From: Rahnella victoriana
Lineage (GTDB): Bacteria; Pseudomonadota; Gammaproteobacteria; Enterobacterales; Enterobacteriaceae
NCBI RefSeq assembly: GCF_004330295.1
Contig: NZ_SJOJ01000007.1
Span: 62,001-126,000 of the forward strand
Reading direction: 5' to 3'
Length of the DNA: 64,000 nucleotides
Below, one piece after another: positions 22,329 through 31,668 of the stretch (position 1 is the stretch's first letter; each line of letters begins with the position of its first letter). The position numbers and the translations under genes were made by a program. The notes beneath the pieces are model-generated. The model ran no database searches and was not told where the DNA came from. It was given only the letters and a program-made list of their open reading frames with translations.

Positions 22329-22364
22329 TCGGGTATCCTCTTTATATTGATGTTTGAGAGCAGA

Positions 22365-23135
22365 TCACTGGGTGAAGCGATCGCACAGCGCCTGAGTCCC
22401 GGCGCGGAAAACGCCTAAATCACTGCCGACCGCCACGAAGGTCGCGCCCCATTCCAGATAACGGCGCGCATCGGCTTCCACCGGTGCCAGAATGCCGCTG
22501 GCTTTGCCGTGTGCTTTTGCACGCGCGAAGATGTGACGGATAGCGGCCTGCACGTCAGGGTGCCCGGCGTTGCCGAGATGCCCCATGCCCGCAGCCAGAT
22601 CGCTCGGGCCAACAAAAATGCCGTCGATGCCGTCAACGGCAGCAATCGCATCCAGATTATCGACGCCCTGCTGGCTTTCGATTTGCACCATCACCGCGAT
22701 GTTGTCGTTAATGCTGTTGAAGTAATCCGGCACGGTGCCGAACATGTTGCTGCGATGCGAAACGGAGACACCACGGATGCCTGCTGGCGGATAGCGGGTT
22801 GACGCCACAGCCAGTTCGGCCTGTTGCTGCGTTTCGACAAACGGGATCAGGAAATTGTAGAAACCGATATCCAGCAGACGCTTAATCACCACCGGATCAT
22901 TGAACTGCGGACGAACGACCGGCGCGCTGCGGCTGCCTTTCAGCGCCATCAGTTGCGGCACAAACGTCGTGACATCATTCGGCGCATGTTCGCCATCGAG
23001 CAGCAGCCAGTCAAAACCCGCCACGCCCAGCACTTCAGTGGTAATCGGGCTGCACAATGCTGACCAGCAACCAATCAGGGTTTTCCCTTGCAACAAATCC
23101 TGGCGAAAACGGTTGGGAATCATTTGATTACTCAT
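22365..23135 (-). CDS. garL: 5-keto-4-deoxy-D-glucarate aldolase
   Basis: GarL splits 5-keto-4-deoxyglucarate (and the 2-keto-3-deoxy isomer) into pyruvate and tartronate semialdehyde. The 256 residues equal E. coli GarL in length and align closely: [42 protein letters not shown] and FVGPSDLAA of the HpaI/HpcH class II aldolase family, with Mg-binding acidic residues in VQIES. It is 36 bp upstream of garR and 63 bp downstream of garP. Confidence 0.96.
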   Translation of the reverse strand: MSNQMIPNRFRQDLLQGKTLIGCWSALCSPITTEVLGVAGFDWLLLDGEHAPNDVTTFVPQLMALKGSRSAPVVRPQFNDPVVIKRLLDIGFYNFLIPFVETQQQAELAVASTRYPPAGIRGVSVSHRSNMFGTVPDYFNSINDNIAVMVQIESQQGVDNLDAIAAVDGIDGIFVGPSDLAAGMGHLGNAGHPDVQAAIRHIFARAKAHGKASGILAPVEADARRYLEWGATFVAVGSDLGVFRAGTQALCDRFTQ

Positions 23136-23198
23136 ATCTGATATCTGACCTCATCAAAGGGGGCAGAGCCGGAAGCCCGGAATGCCCCGCATCACAAT

Positions 23199-24545
23199 TT
23201 ACTGTTTCTTAAGTTCCAGACGTTTGATATCGCCGACCACCAGCAGATAGCAAAGCATCGCCATCAGTGCTGAACAGCCCACAAAAATTAATGCCATGTT
23301 GAATGAATGCAGGCCTTTCACCATGTAGCCGATCACCAGTGGCGTGACGATAGAAGCCACGTTGCCGAACACGTTGAAAATGCCGCCGCACAGGCCGATG
23401 ACTTCTTTCGGCGCGGTATCGGCAATCACCGGCCAGCCCAGCGCCCCGAAGCCTTTACCGAAGAACGCCAGCGCCATCAGGGTCACCACCAGGGCGTTGT
23501 TGTCGGTGTAGTTACACAAGATGATGCTGGTGGCTAACAACATGCCCAGCACGATAGGAATTTTACGTGCCACGGTCAGCGAGTAACCGCGTCGGATCAG
23601 GTAATCTGAGAACACGCCGCCCAGTACGCCACCGGCAAAACCACACAGTGCCGGGATAGCCGCAATCATCCCGACTTTAAGAATAGACATGCCCTTTTCC
23701 TGAACCAGATAAATCGGGAACCAGGTCAGGAAGAACCACGTAATACTGTTGATGAAATACTGCCCGAAGAAGATCCCCAGCATCATGCGGCTGCTCAACA
23801 TCTGGCGAACGTAACTCCATTTCGGGCCACTTTTCGCCGTGTCCGTTTTCTTGTGGTCGATATCAACCACCGCGCCGCCGTCTTTCAGGAATTCCAGTTC
23901 GCTTTTGGAGATATTCGGATGCTCCGGCGGGTTATGGATGAATTTGATCCACACCAGCGTCAGCACAAAGCCAATCACGCCCATGACGATAAAGACATGT
24001 TCCCAGCCCCAGGCGTAGGTCAGCCAGCCGAGCAACGGTGAGAACAGCGCCAGCGAGAAATACTGCGCGGAGTTAAATATTGCCGAAGCCGTGCCGCGCT
24101 CCGTGGTCGGAAACCAGGCCGCCACGATACGGGCGTTGGCAGGGAAAGAAGGCGCTTCAGAGAAGCCGAGCATAAAGCGCAGCATAAACAGCGTCAAAGC
24201 GCCGTATGCCAGCGGGAACCAGCCGACAAAGCCCTGTAACAGGGTGAACAGCGACCAGAAGAACAGACTGTAGGTGTACACTTTTTTGGAACCAAACCGG
24301 TCCAGTAACCAGCCGCCGGGCAGCTGCATAATCAGATAAGCCCAGCCGAACGCGGCAAAAATTTGTCCCATGTCGGCAGCATCCAGGCCCAGCTCACGCG
24401 CGACCTCGGTACCAGCGATAGAAAGCGTTGCACGGTCGGCGTAATTCACCGCCGTGATGAGAAAGATAATCAGCAAAATATAGTAACGGATATGGGTCCG
24501 CACCTTACTTTGCGCGATTGCCCGTGACTCGGATTGAATGTTCAT
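23199..24545 (-). CDS. garP: Galactarate/glucarate/glycerate transporter (MFS)
   Basis: GarP is a proton-coupled major-facilitator transporter of the anion:cation symporter family that imports galactarate and related sugar acids. The 448 residues have about 12 hydrophobic segments and the family signatures NYADRATLSIAG, GWLLDRFGSKKVY and FSEAPSFPANARIVAAWFP. The ATG at 24545 is preferred because GAGGGT sits six bases upstream; a start six codons earlier is not supported. It is the first gene of garPLRK. A TATTAT at 24562-24567 could be its -10. Confidence 0.95.
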   Translation of the reverse strand: MNIQSESRAIAQSKVRTHIRYYILLIIFLITAVNYADRATLSIAGTEVARELGLDAADMGQIFAAFGWAYLIMQLPGGWLLDRFGSKKVYTYSLFFWSLFTLLQGFVGWFPLAYGALTLFMLRFMLGFSEAPSFPANARIVAAWFPTTERGTASAIFNSAQYFSLALFSPLLGWLTYAWGWEHVFIVMGVIGFVLTLVWIKFIHNPPEHPNISKSELEFLKDGGAVVDIDHKKTDTAKSGPKWSYVRQMLSSRMMLGIFFGQYFINSITWFFLTWFPIYLVQEKGMSILKVGMIAAIPALCGFAGGVLGGVFSDYLIRRGYSLTVARKIPIVLGMLLATSIILCNYTDNNALVVTLMALAFFGKGFGALGWPVIADTAPKEVIGLCGGIFNVFGNVASIVTPLVIGYMVKGLHSFNMALIFVGCSALMAMLCYLLVVGDIKRLELKKQ

Positions 24546-24783
24546 GGTGACCCTCATTGTCATAATACGAAACTTTTTCAGGGAACTTACCGCTGGCGGA
24601 ATAACGTTGCTTTATTCACCTGTGGTTATTCACCGTTCAGTTCCTTTATACGAAGCAGGCAATTAACACTCTGTTTATGATTGCCTGAAATTTACCTGTA
24701 TTACTTTTAACGTCACCTTCAGAGGGCCAATACAGTATAAAAAAGAGGTCCCGAAATAACACTGTGCATTCGCCCAAGAATCG

Positions 24784-24830
24784 TCCCACAGATGATGACT
24801 ATTCTTTTGCATCCACACATCGCTGTGGGA
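24784..24830. promoter_or_regulatory. Inverted repeat in the garP-garD control region, candidate CdaR operator
   Basis: TCCCACAG (24784-24791) and CTGTGGGA (24823-24830) are perfect inverted 8-mers in the 550-bp divergent region 24546-25095. In E. coli both gar units are activated by CdaR with galactarate, glucarate or glycerate. Calling this the CdaR site is inference. Confidence 0.4.
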
Positions 24831-24875
24831 GGAGAATCACAGATTGTGCGGTGGCGATAACCGCGCAAATCAAAG

Positions 24876-24891
24876 GGTGATTTGCATCACA
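24876..24891 (+). promoter_or_regulatory. CRP-cAMP site upstream of garD
   Basis: GGTGA-N6-TCACA matches nine of the ten core positions of the CRP consensus TGTGA-N6-TCACA. Catabolite control fits a sugar-acid catabolic cluster. It lies about 205 bp before garD and 330 bp before garP. Confidence 0.65.
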
Positions 24892-24976
24892 TTTATTCTG
24901 TCACCTGCCACACAGAATGACGTTCATCAGGCAAAAAGCTGGTCAGTTGCACAATGAGGTTCCCGGAAGACTGCCT

Positions 24977-24982
24977 TATAAT
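24977..24982 (+). promoter_or_regulatory. Candidate garD -10 element
   Basis: TATAAT is a perfect -10 hexamer, 113 bp before garD. There is no good -35 at 16-18 bp, which suits an activated promoter. Confidence 0.45.
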
Positions 24983-25095
24983 GGACGCCATACCCTGTAT
25001 CACCAGAGCATGTTTGACAAGAGCATTATTGAGCGTCAACTTCAGAGAATTAACCGGAATTTTTTCCGGGATGTTTAATAAACGCGGAGACAGTT

Positions 25096-26667
25096 ATGTC
25101 ACGTAATAAAGATAAAGAACACGCCACCGAAGCTCTTTTTATTAAAGTGCATGAAAGCGATAACGTGGCCATTATTGTGAATGACAACGGCTTAAAAGCC
25201 GGCACCCGATTTGCCAATGGTCTGGAATTAATTGAGCATATTCCGCAAGGCCATAAAGTCGCTTTAGATCCAATTGCCAAAGGCGGCGATATTATTCGTT
25301 ATGGTGAAGTGATTGGTTATGCCGTAAGGGATATCGCGCAGGGCGGCTGGATTGACGAATCGCTGGTGGAATTACCGGTTGCGCCTGAGCTGAACAGCCT
25401 GCCGCTGGCGACCCGCGTACCGCCAGAATTACCCCCGCTGGAAGGTTATACCTTCGAAGGTTACCGCAATGCCGACGGCAGCGTCGGCACTAAAAATCTG
25501 CTGGGGATCACCACCAGCGTGCACTGTGTGGCGGGCGTGGTGGATTACGTGGTGAAAATCATTGAACGTGATTTACTGCCCAAATTCCCCAATGTCGATG
25601 GCGTCGTGGCGCTGAATCACCTGTACGGCTGCGGTGTGGCGATTAACGCCCCGGCGGCGATCGTGCCGATCCGCACCATCCACAATCTGGCGCTGAACCC
25701 GAACTTTGGCGGCGAGGTGATGGTGGTCGGCCTGGGTTGTGAGAAATTACAACCGGAGCGCCTGCTGGAAGGCACGCCGGATGTGCAGGCGATTTCGCTC
25801 GATGACACGCACATTGTGCGTTTGCAGGATGAGCAACATGTCGGCTTCCAGTCGATGGTGGACGATATCCTGACCGTCGCACAATTCCATCTTGAGCGCC
25901 TGAACCGTCGCCAGCGCGAAACCTGCCCGGCTTCCGATCTGGTGGTCGGTACGCAGTGTGGCGGCAGCGATGCCTTCTCCGGCGTCACGGCCAATCCGGC
26001 AGTCGGTTACGCCTCTGATTTGCTGGTGCGCTGCGGTGCCACCGTGATGTTCTCGGAAGTGACGGAAGTCCGCGATGCCATCCATCTGCTGACCCCGCGC
26101 GCCGCGGATGTCGAAGTGGGTAAACGCCTGCTGGAAGAAATGGCCTGGTACGATGATTATCTGTCGATGGGACAAACCGACCGCAGCGCCAATCCGTCGC
26201 CGGGCAACAAAAAAGGCGGTCTGGCTAACGTGGTTGAAAAGGCACTGGGTTCGATTGCCAAATCCGGCACCAGCGCGATTTCCGAAGTGTTGTCTCCGGG
26301 CCAGCGCCCGACGAAAAAAGGGCTGATTTACGCCGCCACGCCTGCCAGCGATTTTGTCTGCGGAACCCAGCAACTGGCTTCCGGGATCACCGTACAGGTA
26401 TTCACCACCGGTCGCGGCACGCCGTACGGCCTGCTGGCAGTACCGGTGATTAAAATGGCGACCCGCACCACGCTGGCAAACCGCTGGCACGATCTGATGG
26501 ACATCAACGCCGGGACGATTGCAACCGGGGATGCGACCATCGAGGATGTGGGCTGGGAGTTGTTCCACTTCATTCTGGACATCGCCAGCGGCCGCAAGAA
26601 AACCTGGTCAGACACCTGGGGCATCCACAATGCGCTGGCGGTATTTAACCCGGCACCGGTGACCTGA
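25096..26667 (+). CDS. garD: Galactarate dehydratase
   Basis: GarD dehydrates galactarate to 5-keto-4-deoxyglucarate in an iron-dependent reaction. The 523 residues match E. coli GarD in length, and apart from the first dozen residues the two are nearly collinear: an N-terminal SAF-like domain, then [15 protein letters not shown]-like and [11 protein letters not shown] segments, [20 protein letters not shown], and the C-terminal [28 protein letters not shown] lies eight bases before the ATG. It is transcribed away from garPLRK. Confidence 0.97.
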   Translation: MSRNKDKEHATEALFIKVHESDNVAIIVNDNGLKAGTRFANGLELIEHIPQGHKVALDPIAKGGDIIRYGEVIGYAVRDIAQGGWIDESLVELPVAPELNSLPLATRVPPELPPLEGYTFEGYRNADGSVGTKNLLGITTSVHCVAGVVDYVVKIIERDLLPKFPNVDGVVALNHLYGCGVAINAPAAIVPIRTIHNLALNPNFGGEVMVVGLGCEKLQPERLLEGTPDVQAISLDDTHIVRLQDEQHVGFQSMVDDILTVAQFHLERLNRRQRETCPASDLVVGTQCGGSDAFSGVTANPAVGYASDLLVRCGATVMFSEVTEVRDAIHLLTPRAADVEVGKRLLEEMAWYDDYLSMGQTDRSANPSPGNKKGGLANVVEKALGSIAKSGTSAISEVLSPGQRPTKKGLIYAATPASDFVCGTQQLASGITVQVFTTGRGTPYGLLAVPVIKMATRTTLANRWHDLMDINAGTIATGDATIEDVGWELFHFILDIASGRKKTWSDTWGIHNALAVFNPAPVT

Positions 26668-26689
26668 GTGACCGTTTTACCGATAAACG

Positions 26690-26714
26690 AAAGGCCAGCA
26701 TTGCTGGCCTTTTT
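26690..26714 (+). terminator. garD terminator
   Basis: AAAGGCCAGC (26690-26699) pairs with GCTGGCCTTT (26703-26712) around a three-base loop and is followed by Ts. It lies between the convergent garD and exbD and may serve both. Confidence 0.88.
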
Positions 26715-26738
26715 GGTATTTCGGATCTGAGGGAGAAC

Positions 26739-27173
26739 TTACTGCGCCGCAGCGGCACCGGTTTGTTCTGCACCAACCAGCCCGACTTTCAGGTAACCGG
26801 CTTTCCGCAGGTTATCCATCACGCTCATCAGCGTTTCGTAATCGACACTCTTATCCGCGCGGAAGAAAATCGTACTCTGTTTATTGCCCTGAGTACGCTG
26901 ATCCAGCATGGCGGTCAGGTTGCTGCTGTTGACCGGCGTATCGCCGAGGAACAGTTGCTTGTCCGCTTTCACTGACAGGAAGATCGGTTTCTCCGGACGC
27001 GGCTGCTGTTTCGCCGTCGAAGCCGGTAAATCCACCCGCACATCCACGGTAGCCAGCGGTGCCGCCACCATGAAGATGATCAGCAACACCAGCATGACGT
27101 CGATAAAAGGCGTGACGTTGATGTCATGCATTTCACCGCTTTCGTCGATATCGTCGTTTAACCGAATAGCCAT
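26739..27173 (-). CDS. exbD: ExbD, energy-transducing component of the TonB system
   Basis: ExbD works with ExbB and TonB to couple the inner-membrane proton gradient to outer-membrane siderophore and cobalamin uptake. The 144 residues contain one N-terminal membrane helix with the essential Asp25 in NVTPFIDVMLVLLIIFM, then a periplasmic domain. It follows exbB by nine bases, so the two are translated from one message. Confidence 0.97.
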   Translation of the reverse strand: MAIRLNDDIDESGEMHDINVTPFIDVMLVLLIIFMVAAPLATVDVRVDLPASTAKQQPRPEKPIFLSVKADKQLFLGDTPVNSSNLTAMLDQRTQGNKQSTIFFRADKSVDYETLMSVMDNLRKAGYLKVGLVGAEQTGAAAAQ

Positions 27174-27182
27174 AATCTGTTC

Positions 27183-28133
27183 TTACCCTACGCGTAACTG
27201 ACCTGTCTGACCGCGTGGCGCATCGCCTTCGCTGGCAGCCAGATCCAAATCACGGCCCTGTAACAGGATAATCTGCGCCGCCACATCGCCTACCTGATGA
27301 CGGTAAGAAGTAATGGTACGGGCGAAAATGTTGTAGATCACCACCGCAGGGATGGCTGCCACCAGACCTACTGCCGTCGCCAGCAAGGCTTCGGCGATAC
27401 CCGGTGCCACAACCGCCAGGTTAGTGGTTTGTGTCTGGGCGATACCGATGAAGCTGTTCATGATGCCCCACACCGTACCGAACAGACCGACGAATGGCGA
27501 GATGGCCCCGATGGTCGCCAGAATACCGTTGCCACGTCCCATGTAACGGCCTGCGGCGCTGACGCGACGCTCAAGGCGGAAACCGGTACGTTCTTTAATG
27601 CCGTTGTTGTCGGTCGAACCGGCAGACAATTCAAGTTCGTTCTGCGCATCGCGGATCATCTGGGCGCTGATGCTGCTGGCGGCGAAGCTTTCAGCCTGCT
27701 CAGCGGCTTCGTCCAGCGTGCGGACGGAAGACAGCGCATCAAACTCGCGGCGCATGCGGCGTTTGCCGGTGAACACTTCTGCACCTTTACTGAACAACAA
27801 TGCCCAGGTGACGACAGAGGCCAGCAGCAAACCGATCATCACCGTTTTCACCACCACATCAGCGTGATGGTACATGCCCAACACAGACAAATCGGTAGGG
27901 ATCACTGGGGTCGCTTCCGTCGGAGCAGGTTGCATCACCGGGGCTGGGGTGGCATCGGCTGTCGCCGGAGCCGGAGTCTCTGCCGCCGGGGCCGGTTGCG
28001 TTGCCGCAGACGTGACCGCTTGTGCTGCCGGCGTCGCAGGTGCCGCCATCGCGTTGCCGCTTAAGCCAGCAACCAACATTAACGACATCAGTAATGAGGT
28101 CGCCTCTTTCATCTTATTGCGAGCCGTTTTCAC
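27183..28133 (-). CDS. exbB: ExbB with N-terminal signal-like extension
   Basis: ExbB forms the pentameric proton-channel scaffold around ExbD. At 316 residues it is about 70 longer than E. coli ExbB (244). The extra part is a hydrophobic leader (about 10-31, ending in AMA) and an A/P/T-rich stretch to about 80. The conserved part has three membrane helices (about 90-112, 200-222 and 245-270) with GLFGTVWGIMNSF and ATAVGLVAAIPAVVIYN. Serratia-type ExbB proteins are known to carry such a cleavable leader. Starts at residue 1 or at Met8 are both possible. Fur control is likely from the box upstream. Confidence 0.95.
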   Translation of the reverse strand: MKTARNKMKEATSLLMSLMLVAGLSGNAMAAPATPAAQAVTSAATQPAPAAETPAPATADATPAPVMQPAPTEATPVIPTDLSVLGMYHHADVVVKTVMIGLLLASVVTWALLFSKGAEVFTGKRRMRREFDALSSVRTLDEAAEQAESFAASSISAQMIRDAQNELELSAGSTDNNGIKERTGFRLERRVSAAGRYMGRGNGILATIGAISPFVGLFGTVWGIMNSFIGIAQTQTTNLAVVAPGIAEALLATAVGLVAAIPAVVIYNIFARTITSYRHQVGDVAAQIILLQGRDLDLAASEGDAPRGQTGQLRVG

Positions 28134-28208
28134 GCGTCGCCTCCAGCCAGAATCAGTGTGTAGAAGGAATGAATAACGCCGAATGATATCAAAGAAAAAG
28201 CCCTAATT

Positions 28209-28227
28209 GATAGTCGTTCTCATTATT
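28209..28227 (-). promoter_or_regulatory. Fur box upstream of exbBD
   Basis: On the minus strand AATAATGAGAACGACTATC matches 14 of 19 positions of the Fur consensus GATAATGATAATCATTATC. It is 76 bp before exbB, where iron-dependent repression of exbBD is expected. Confidence 0.7.
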
Positions 28228-28408
28228 ATTTACATTGTGCAACCTGAATGCCGGTGTGTCGTTGACGGATGACAAGGTTTTTCCTGATTGAACACGGCGT
28301 GAACAATTTAATCCCCGTCACACTTTTCTAAAAAATATGGCGGTAAATCAATCAGCTAATCCCAATTACTAAAGTTAAAACAACATTTTAAATAAAAAGT
28401 AACACCAT

Positions 28409-28436
28409 TTTACATCTGTTATAAGTTTGTGATAAT
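28409..28436 (+). promoter_or_regulatory. Candidate dctPQM promoter
   Basis: TTTACA (28409-28414) and GATAAT (28431-28436) are 16 bp apart, and TGT just before the -10 makes an extended element. It implies a leader of about 195 nt before dctP. The gap 28134-28637 holds this and the Fur box; I see no other feature. Confidence 0.5.
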
Positions 28437-28637
28437 GCTCAAATACCGCGCAGATATAAATAGGATAAAGTGCAGTTCACAGGCGGAGACCCTACAAAGG
28501 CATGTCTGTTATCCATTTCATTTAAAAGGTTAATTCGCCCGATATAACTACATGCACCCGATGCCCTGCGCATCAGCACGGTTCATTTTTTGGTGTCATT
28601 TTTCCGTTCCCTTACCGAGTACCCTGGAGACAAACTG

Positions 28638-29615
28638 ATGAAAATGCAAAAAGCACTTCTCAGCCTTTGCCTGAGTTCCGCGACCCTTTTATTCACCCAT
28701 GGCCTGTCGGCGCAGACACTGAAAGCCGCGGATGTCCATCCGCAAGGTTATCCGAATGTGGTCGCCGTTCAGCACATGGGCGAAAAACTGCAAAAACAAA
28801 CTGACGGAAGACTGGAAATCAAAACATTCCCCGGCGGCGTGCTGGGTGATGAAAAACAGGAAATTGAACAGGCGCAGCTCGGTGCGCTGGACATCATCCG
28901 TGTCTCGATGACGCCAGTGGCGTCGATTTTGCCGGAAATTAACGTCTTCACCCTGCCCTATATTTTCCGCGATGAAGACCACATGCACAAAGTGTTGGAC
29001 GGTCAGATCGGTAAAGAAATCGGCGACAAAATTACTAACAACCCGAATTCCCGTCTGGTGTTCCTCGGCTGGATGGATGGCGGCACGCGTAACCTGATCA
29101 CCAAACAGCCGGTGGTGAAACCGGAAGATCTGCACGGCATGAAAATCCGTGTGCAGGGCAGCCCGATCGCCCTGGCGACGCTGAAAGCCATGGGCGCAAA
29201 CCCGGTGGCGATGGGCGTCAGTGAAGTGTTCAGCGGCATGCAGACCGGGGTTATCGACGGCACCGAAAACAATCCGCCAACCTTCGTCGCCCATAACTAT
29301 CTGCCGGTGGTGAAAAACTACACCTACAGCCGTCACTTCATCATTCCTGAGCTGTTCCTGTACTCAAAAGTGAAATGGGACAAGCTGAAACCGGAAGACC
29401 AGCAACTGATCCTCAAACTGGCAAAAGAAGCGCAGGACGAGCAGCGCGAACTGTGGAAAGCCTATAACGAGAAAGCCCTCGCCACCATGAAAGCGGGCGG
29501 CGTGAAATTCTATGAAATCGACCCGGCGACTTACGTCAAAGCCACGCAATCCGTGCGCGATGAATTCGGCAAAGACCATCAGGAACTGATGCAGCAAATC
29601 GCTGACGTCAAATAA
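28638..29615 (+). CDS. dctP: TRAP transporter substrate-binding protein (DctP family)
   Basis: This 325-residue periplasmic binding protein starts with a signal peptide (hydrophobic 6-22, cut near LSAQ). It shows the DctP pattern, including FPGGVLGDEKQEIEQAQLGALDI, NVFTLPYIFRD and GMKIRVQGSPIA, whose Arg usually pairs with the substrate carboxylate. The ATG at 28638 has GGAG eight bases upstream and puts the signal peptide at the N-terminus. The substrate is some organic acid; C4-dicarboxylates, uronates and sugar acids are all handled by this family. Proximity to the gar genes makes a sugar acid plausible, but that is inference. Confidence 0.9.
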   Translation: MKMQKALLSLCLSSATLLFTHGLSAQTLKAADVHPQGYPNVVAVQHMGEKLQKQTDGRLEIKTFPGGVLGDEKQEIEQAQLGALDIIRVSMTPVASILPEINVFTLPYIFRDEDHMHKVLDGQIGKEIGDKITNNPNSRLVFLGWMDGGTRNLITKQPVVKPEDLHGMKIRVQGSPIALATLKAMGANPVAMGVSEVFSGMQTGVIDGTENNPPTFVAHNYLPVVKNYTYSRHFIIPELFLYSKVKWDKLKPEDQQLILKLAKEAQDEQRELWKAYNEKALATMKAGGVKFYEIDPATYVKATQSVRDEFGKDHQELMQQIADVK

Positions 29616-29671
29616 CGCCTGATACCGGCAGCCTGCGGGCTGCCTCTTTTTGATCTTTCGCCGGGGGATTT

Positions 29672-30184
29672 ATGGTTTCGAGTTATCACACCCTGATGGA
29701 CATTCTTTACCGCTGCGCGATGTGGCTGGCCGGGATCGCTCTGCTGCTGATGGTGGCGGTGATCCCGATCGGCATTTTTGCCCGCTACGTCATGAACAGC
29801 GCCCTGTCGTGGCCGGAACCGATCGCGATCATGTGTATGGTGACGTTCACCTTTATCGGCGCTGCCGTCAGTTACCGCGCCGGGTCGCACATCGTCGTCG
29901 CCATGGTTACCGACCGTCTGCCACCTGCGCTGAAAAAATTCTCCGCCCTGCTGGCTGACCTGATGATGCTGGCGATCAGCGTGTTTATTTTCTGGTACAG
30001 CCTGCAATTGTGCAGCGAGCTCTGGCAACAGCCGGTGGCGGAATTCCCGCTGCTGACCGCCGGACAAACCTATCTGCCGCTGCCTGTAGGTTCTGCGCTA
30101 ACGCTGTTATTCATCATCGAGCAGATCATTGCCGGCCCGCAACATCAGCGGCCTGTGGTGATACTGGGCAATTCTGACGCCTGA
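29672..30184 (+). CDS. dctQ: TRAP transporter small membrane subunit (DctQ family)
   Basis: The 170 residues contain four hydrophobic segments (about 17-37, 50-68, 88-110 and 130-152), as in DctQ, which assembles with DctM. WPEPIAIMCMVTFTFIGAAVSYRAGSHIVV is the typical central block. It lies 56 bp after dctP and 12 bp before dctM. GGGGGA precedes the ATG. Confidence 0.9.
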   Translation: MVSSYHTLMDILYRCAMWLAGIALLLMVAVIPIGIFARYVMNSALSWPEPIAIMCMVTFTFIGAAVSYRAGSHIVVAMVTDRLPPALKKFSALLADLMMLAISVFIFWYSLQLCSELWQQPVAEFPLLTAGQTYLPLPVGSALTLLFIIEQIIAGPQHQRPVVILGNSDA

Positions 30185-30196
30185 CCGGAGCCTGTT

Positions 30197-31489
30197 ATGG
30201 ATGCATTAATCTTGTTGTTAACACTGGCGGTGATGCTGGCGATTGGCGTGCCGGTCGCCTATGCCGTCGGGCTGAGTGCGCTGGCAGGAGCCTGGTGGAT
30301 TGATTTGCCGTTTGAAGCGCTGATGATCCAGCTGACCAACGGCGTGAACAAATTTTCACTGCTGGCGATCCCGTTCTTTATTCTGGCGGGTGCCATCATG
30401 GCCGAAGGAGGGATCGCCCGCCGGCTGGTCAGTTTTGCCTACATCTTTGTCGGGTTTATCCGCGGCGGCCTGTCGCTGGTGAATATCGTGGCCTCCACCT
30501 TTTTTGGCGCGATTTCCGGATCCTCGGTGGCCGACACGGCGTCGATCGGTTCGGTGATGATCCCGGAAATGGAGAAAAAAGGTTACCCGCGAGACTTTGC
30601 TGCGGCAGTCACCGCCAGCGGCTCGGTACAGGCGATCCTCACACCGCCCAGCCATAACTCGGTCATTTATTCGCTGGCAACCGGCGGCACGGTGTCGATC
30701 GCCGCGCTGTTCATCGCCGGTATTCTGCCCGGCCTGCTGCTCAGCCTGACGCTGATGGTGATGTGTGTGATGTTCGCGCACAAACGCGGATACCCGAAAG
30801 GTGAACGCGTGCCGTTCCGCCAGGCGCTGAAGATTTTCATCGACACGCTGTGGGGGCTGATGACCGTCGTCATCATCATGGGCGGTATTCTCAGCGGGAT
30901 ATTTACCGCCACGGAATCGGCGGCGATTGCCTGTCTGTGGTCATTCTTCGTCACCATGTTTATCTATCGCGATTACAAATGGAGCGAGCTGCCGAAACTG
31001 ATGTACCGCACGGTGAAAACCGTCAGTATCGTGATGATTCTGATCGGCTTTGCCGCCAGCTTTGGCGCGGTGATGACCTACATGCAGTTGCCGATGCGCA
31101 TCACGGAATTCTTCACCTCAATCTCGGACAACAAGTACGTGATCCTCATGTGGATCAACATCATGTTGCTGATGATCGGCACGCTGATGGACATGGCGCC
31201 GATCATTCTGATCCTGACGCCGGTGCTGCTGCCGGTGGTGTTGTCGCTGGGCATCGATCCGGTGCATTTCGGCATGATCATGCTGGTGAATCTGGGGATC
31301 GGCCTGATCACGCCGCCGGTCGGCTCGGTGCTGTTTGTCGCCAGTGCGGTGAGTAAACAGAGCATCGAAAACGTCGTCAAATCCATGATGCCGTTTTACT
31401 GCGTGCTGTTCGTGGTGCTGATGCTGGTGACGTATATCCCGACGATTTCGCTGTTCCTGCCCAAACTGTTCGGCGTCTACACCGGCTGA
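30197..31489 (+). CDS. dctM: TRAP transporter large permease (DctM family)
   Basis: DctM is the sodium-coupled transport channel. The 430 residues have about 11-12 membrane helices and the family blocks NKFSLLAIPFFILAGAIMAEGGIARRL, SGSSVADTASIGSVMIPEM, TPPSHNSVIYSLATGG and LGIGLITPPVGSVLF. It ends the three-gene operon, which has a strong terminator. No regulator or catabolic enzyme is encoded with it. Confidence 0.93.
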   Translation: MDALILLLTLAVMLAIGVPVAYAVGLSALAGAWWIDLPFEALMIQLTNGVNKFSLLAIPFFILAGAIMAEGGIARRLVSFAYIFVGFIRGGLSLVNIVASTFFGAISGSSVADTASIGSVMIPEMEKKGYPRDFAAAVTASGSVQAILTPPSHNSVIYSLATGGTVSIAALFIAGILPGLLLSLTLMVMCVMFAHKRGYPKGERVPFRQALKIFIDTLWGLMTVVIIMGGILSGIFTATESAAIACLWSFFVTMFIYRDYKWSELPKLMYRTVKTVSIVMILIGFAASFGAVMTYMQLPMRITEFFTSISDNKYVILMWINIMLLMIGTLMDMAPIILILTPVLLPVVLSLGIDPVHFGMIMLVNLGIGLITPPVGSVLFVASAVSKQSIENVVKSMMPFYCVLFVVLMLVTYIPTISLFLPKLFGVYTG

Positions 31490-31512
31490 CGCCGGAAAAG
31501 CATTTCTCCCTT

Positions 31513-31539
31513 GCCCGTCGTCATGACGGGCTTTTTTTT
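31513..31539 (+). terminator. dctPQM terminator
   Basis: GCCCGTC (31513-31519) pairs with GACGGGC (31525-31531) around a five-base loop; eight Ts follow. Confidence 0.93.
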
Positions 31540-31668
31540 GGCCGGGCTGCTGAAATTTTCTCATCCACCGGCCAAAAGCCTGATCCCTGAAATTCATCAT
31601 GTTAAGTTAATGACATATCAGCGGATGCCAGAGCGTGCCGCGCCACATAACAGGATGAAATACGGATT

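Noticed and set aside
28428-28443. CRP-like TGTGA-N6-TCAAA upstream of dctP
   Set aside because: It matches only eight of ten core bases, and its left half is the same sequence as the extended -10 of the likely promoter, so the resemblance is probably incidental.
31540-31668. MetJ operator in front of metC
   Set aside because: MetJ control would be expected, but I cannot find tandem 8-mers close to AGACGTCT in this gap.
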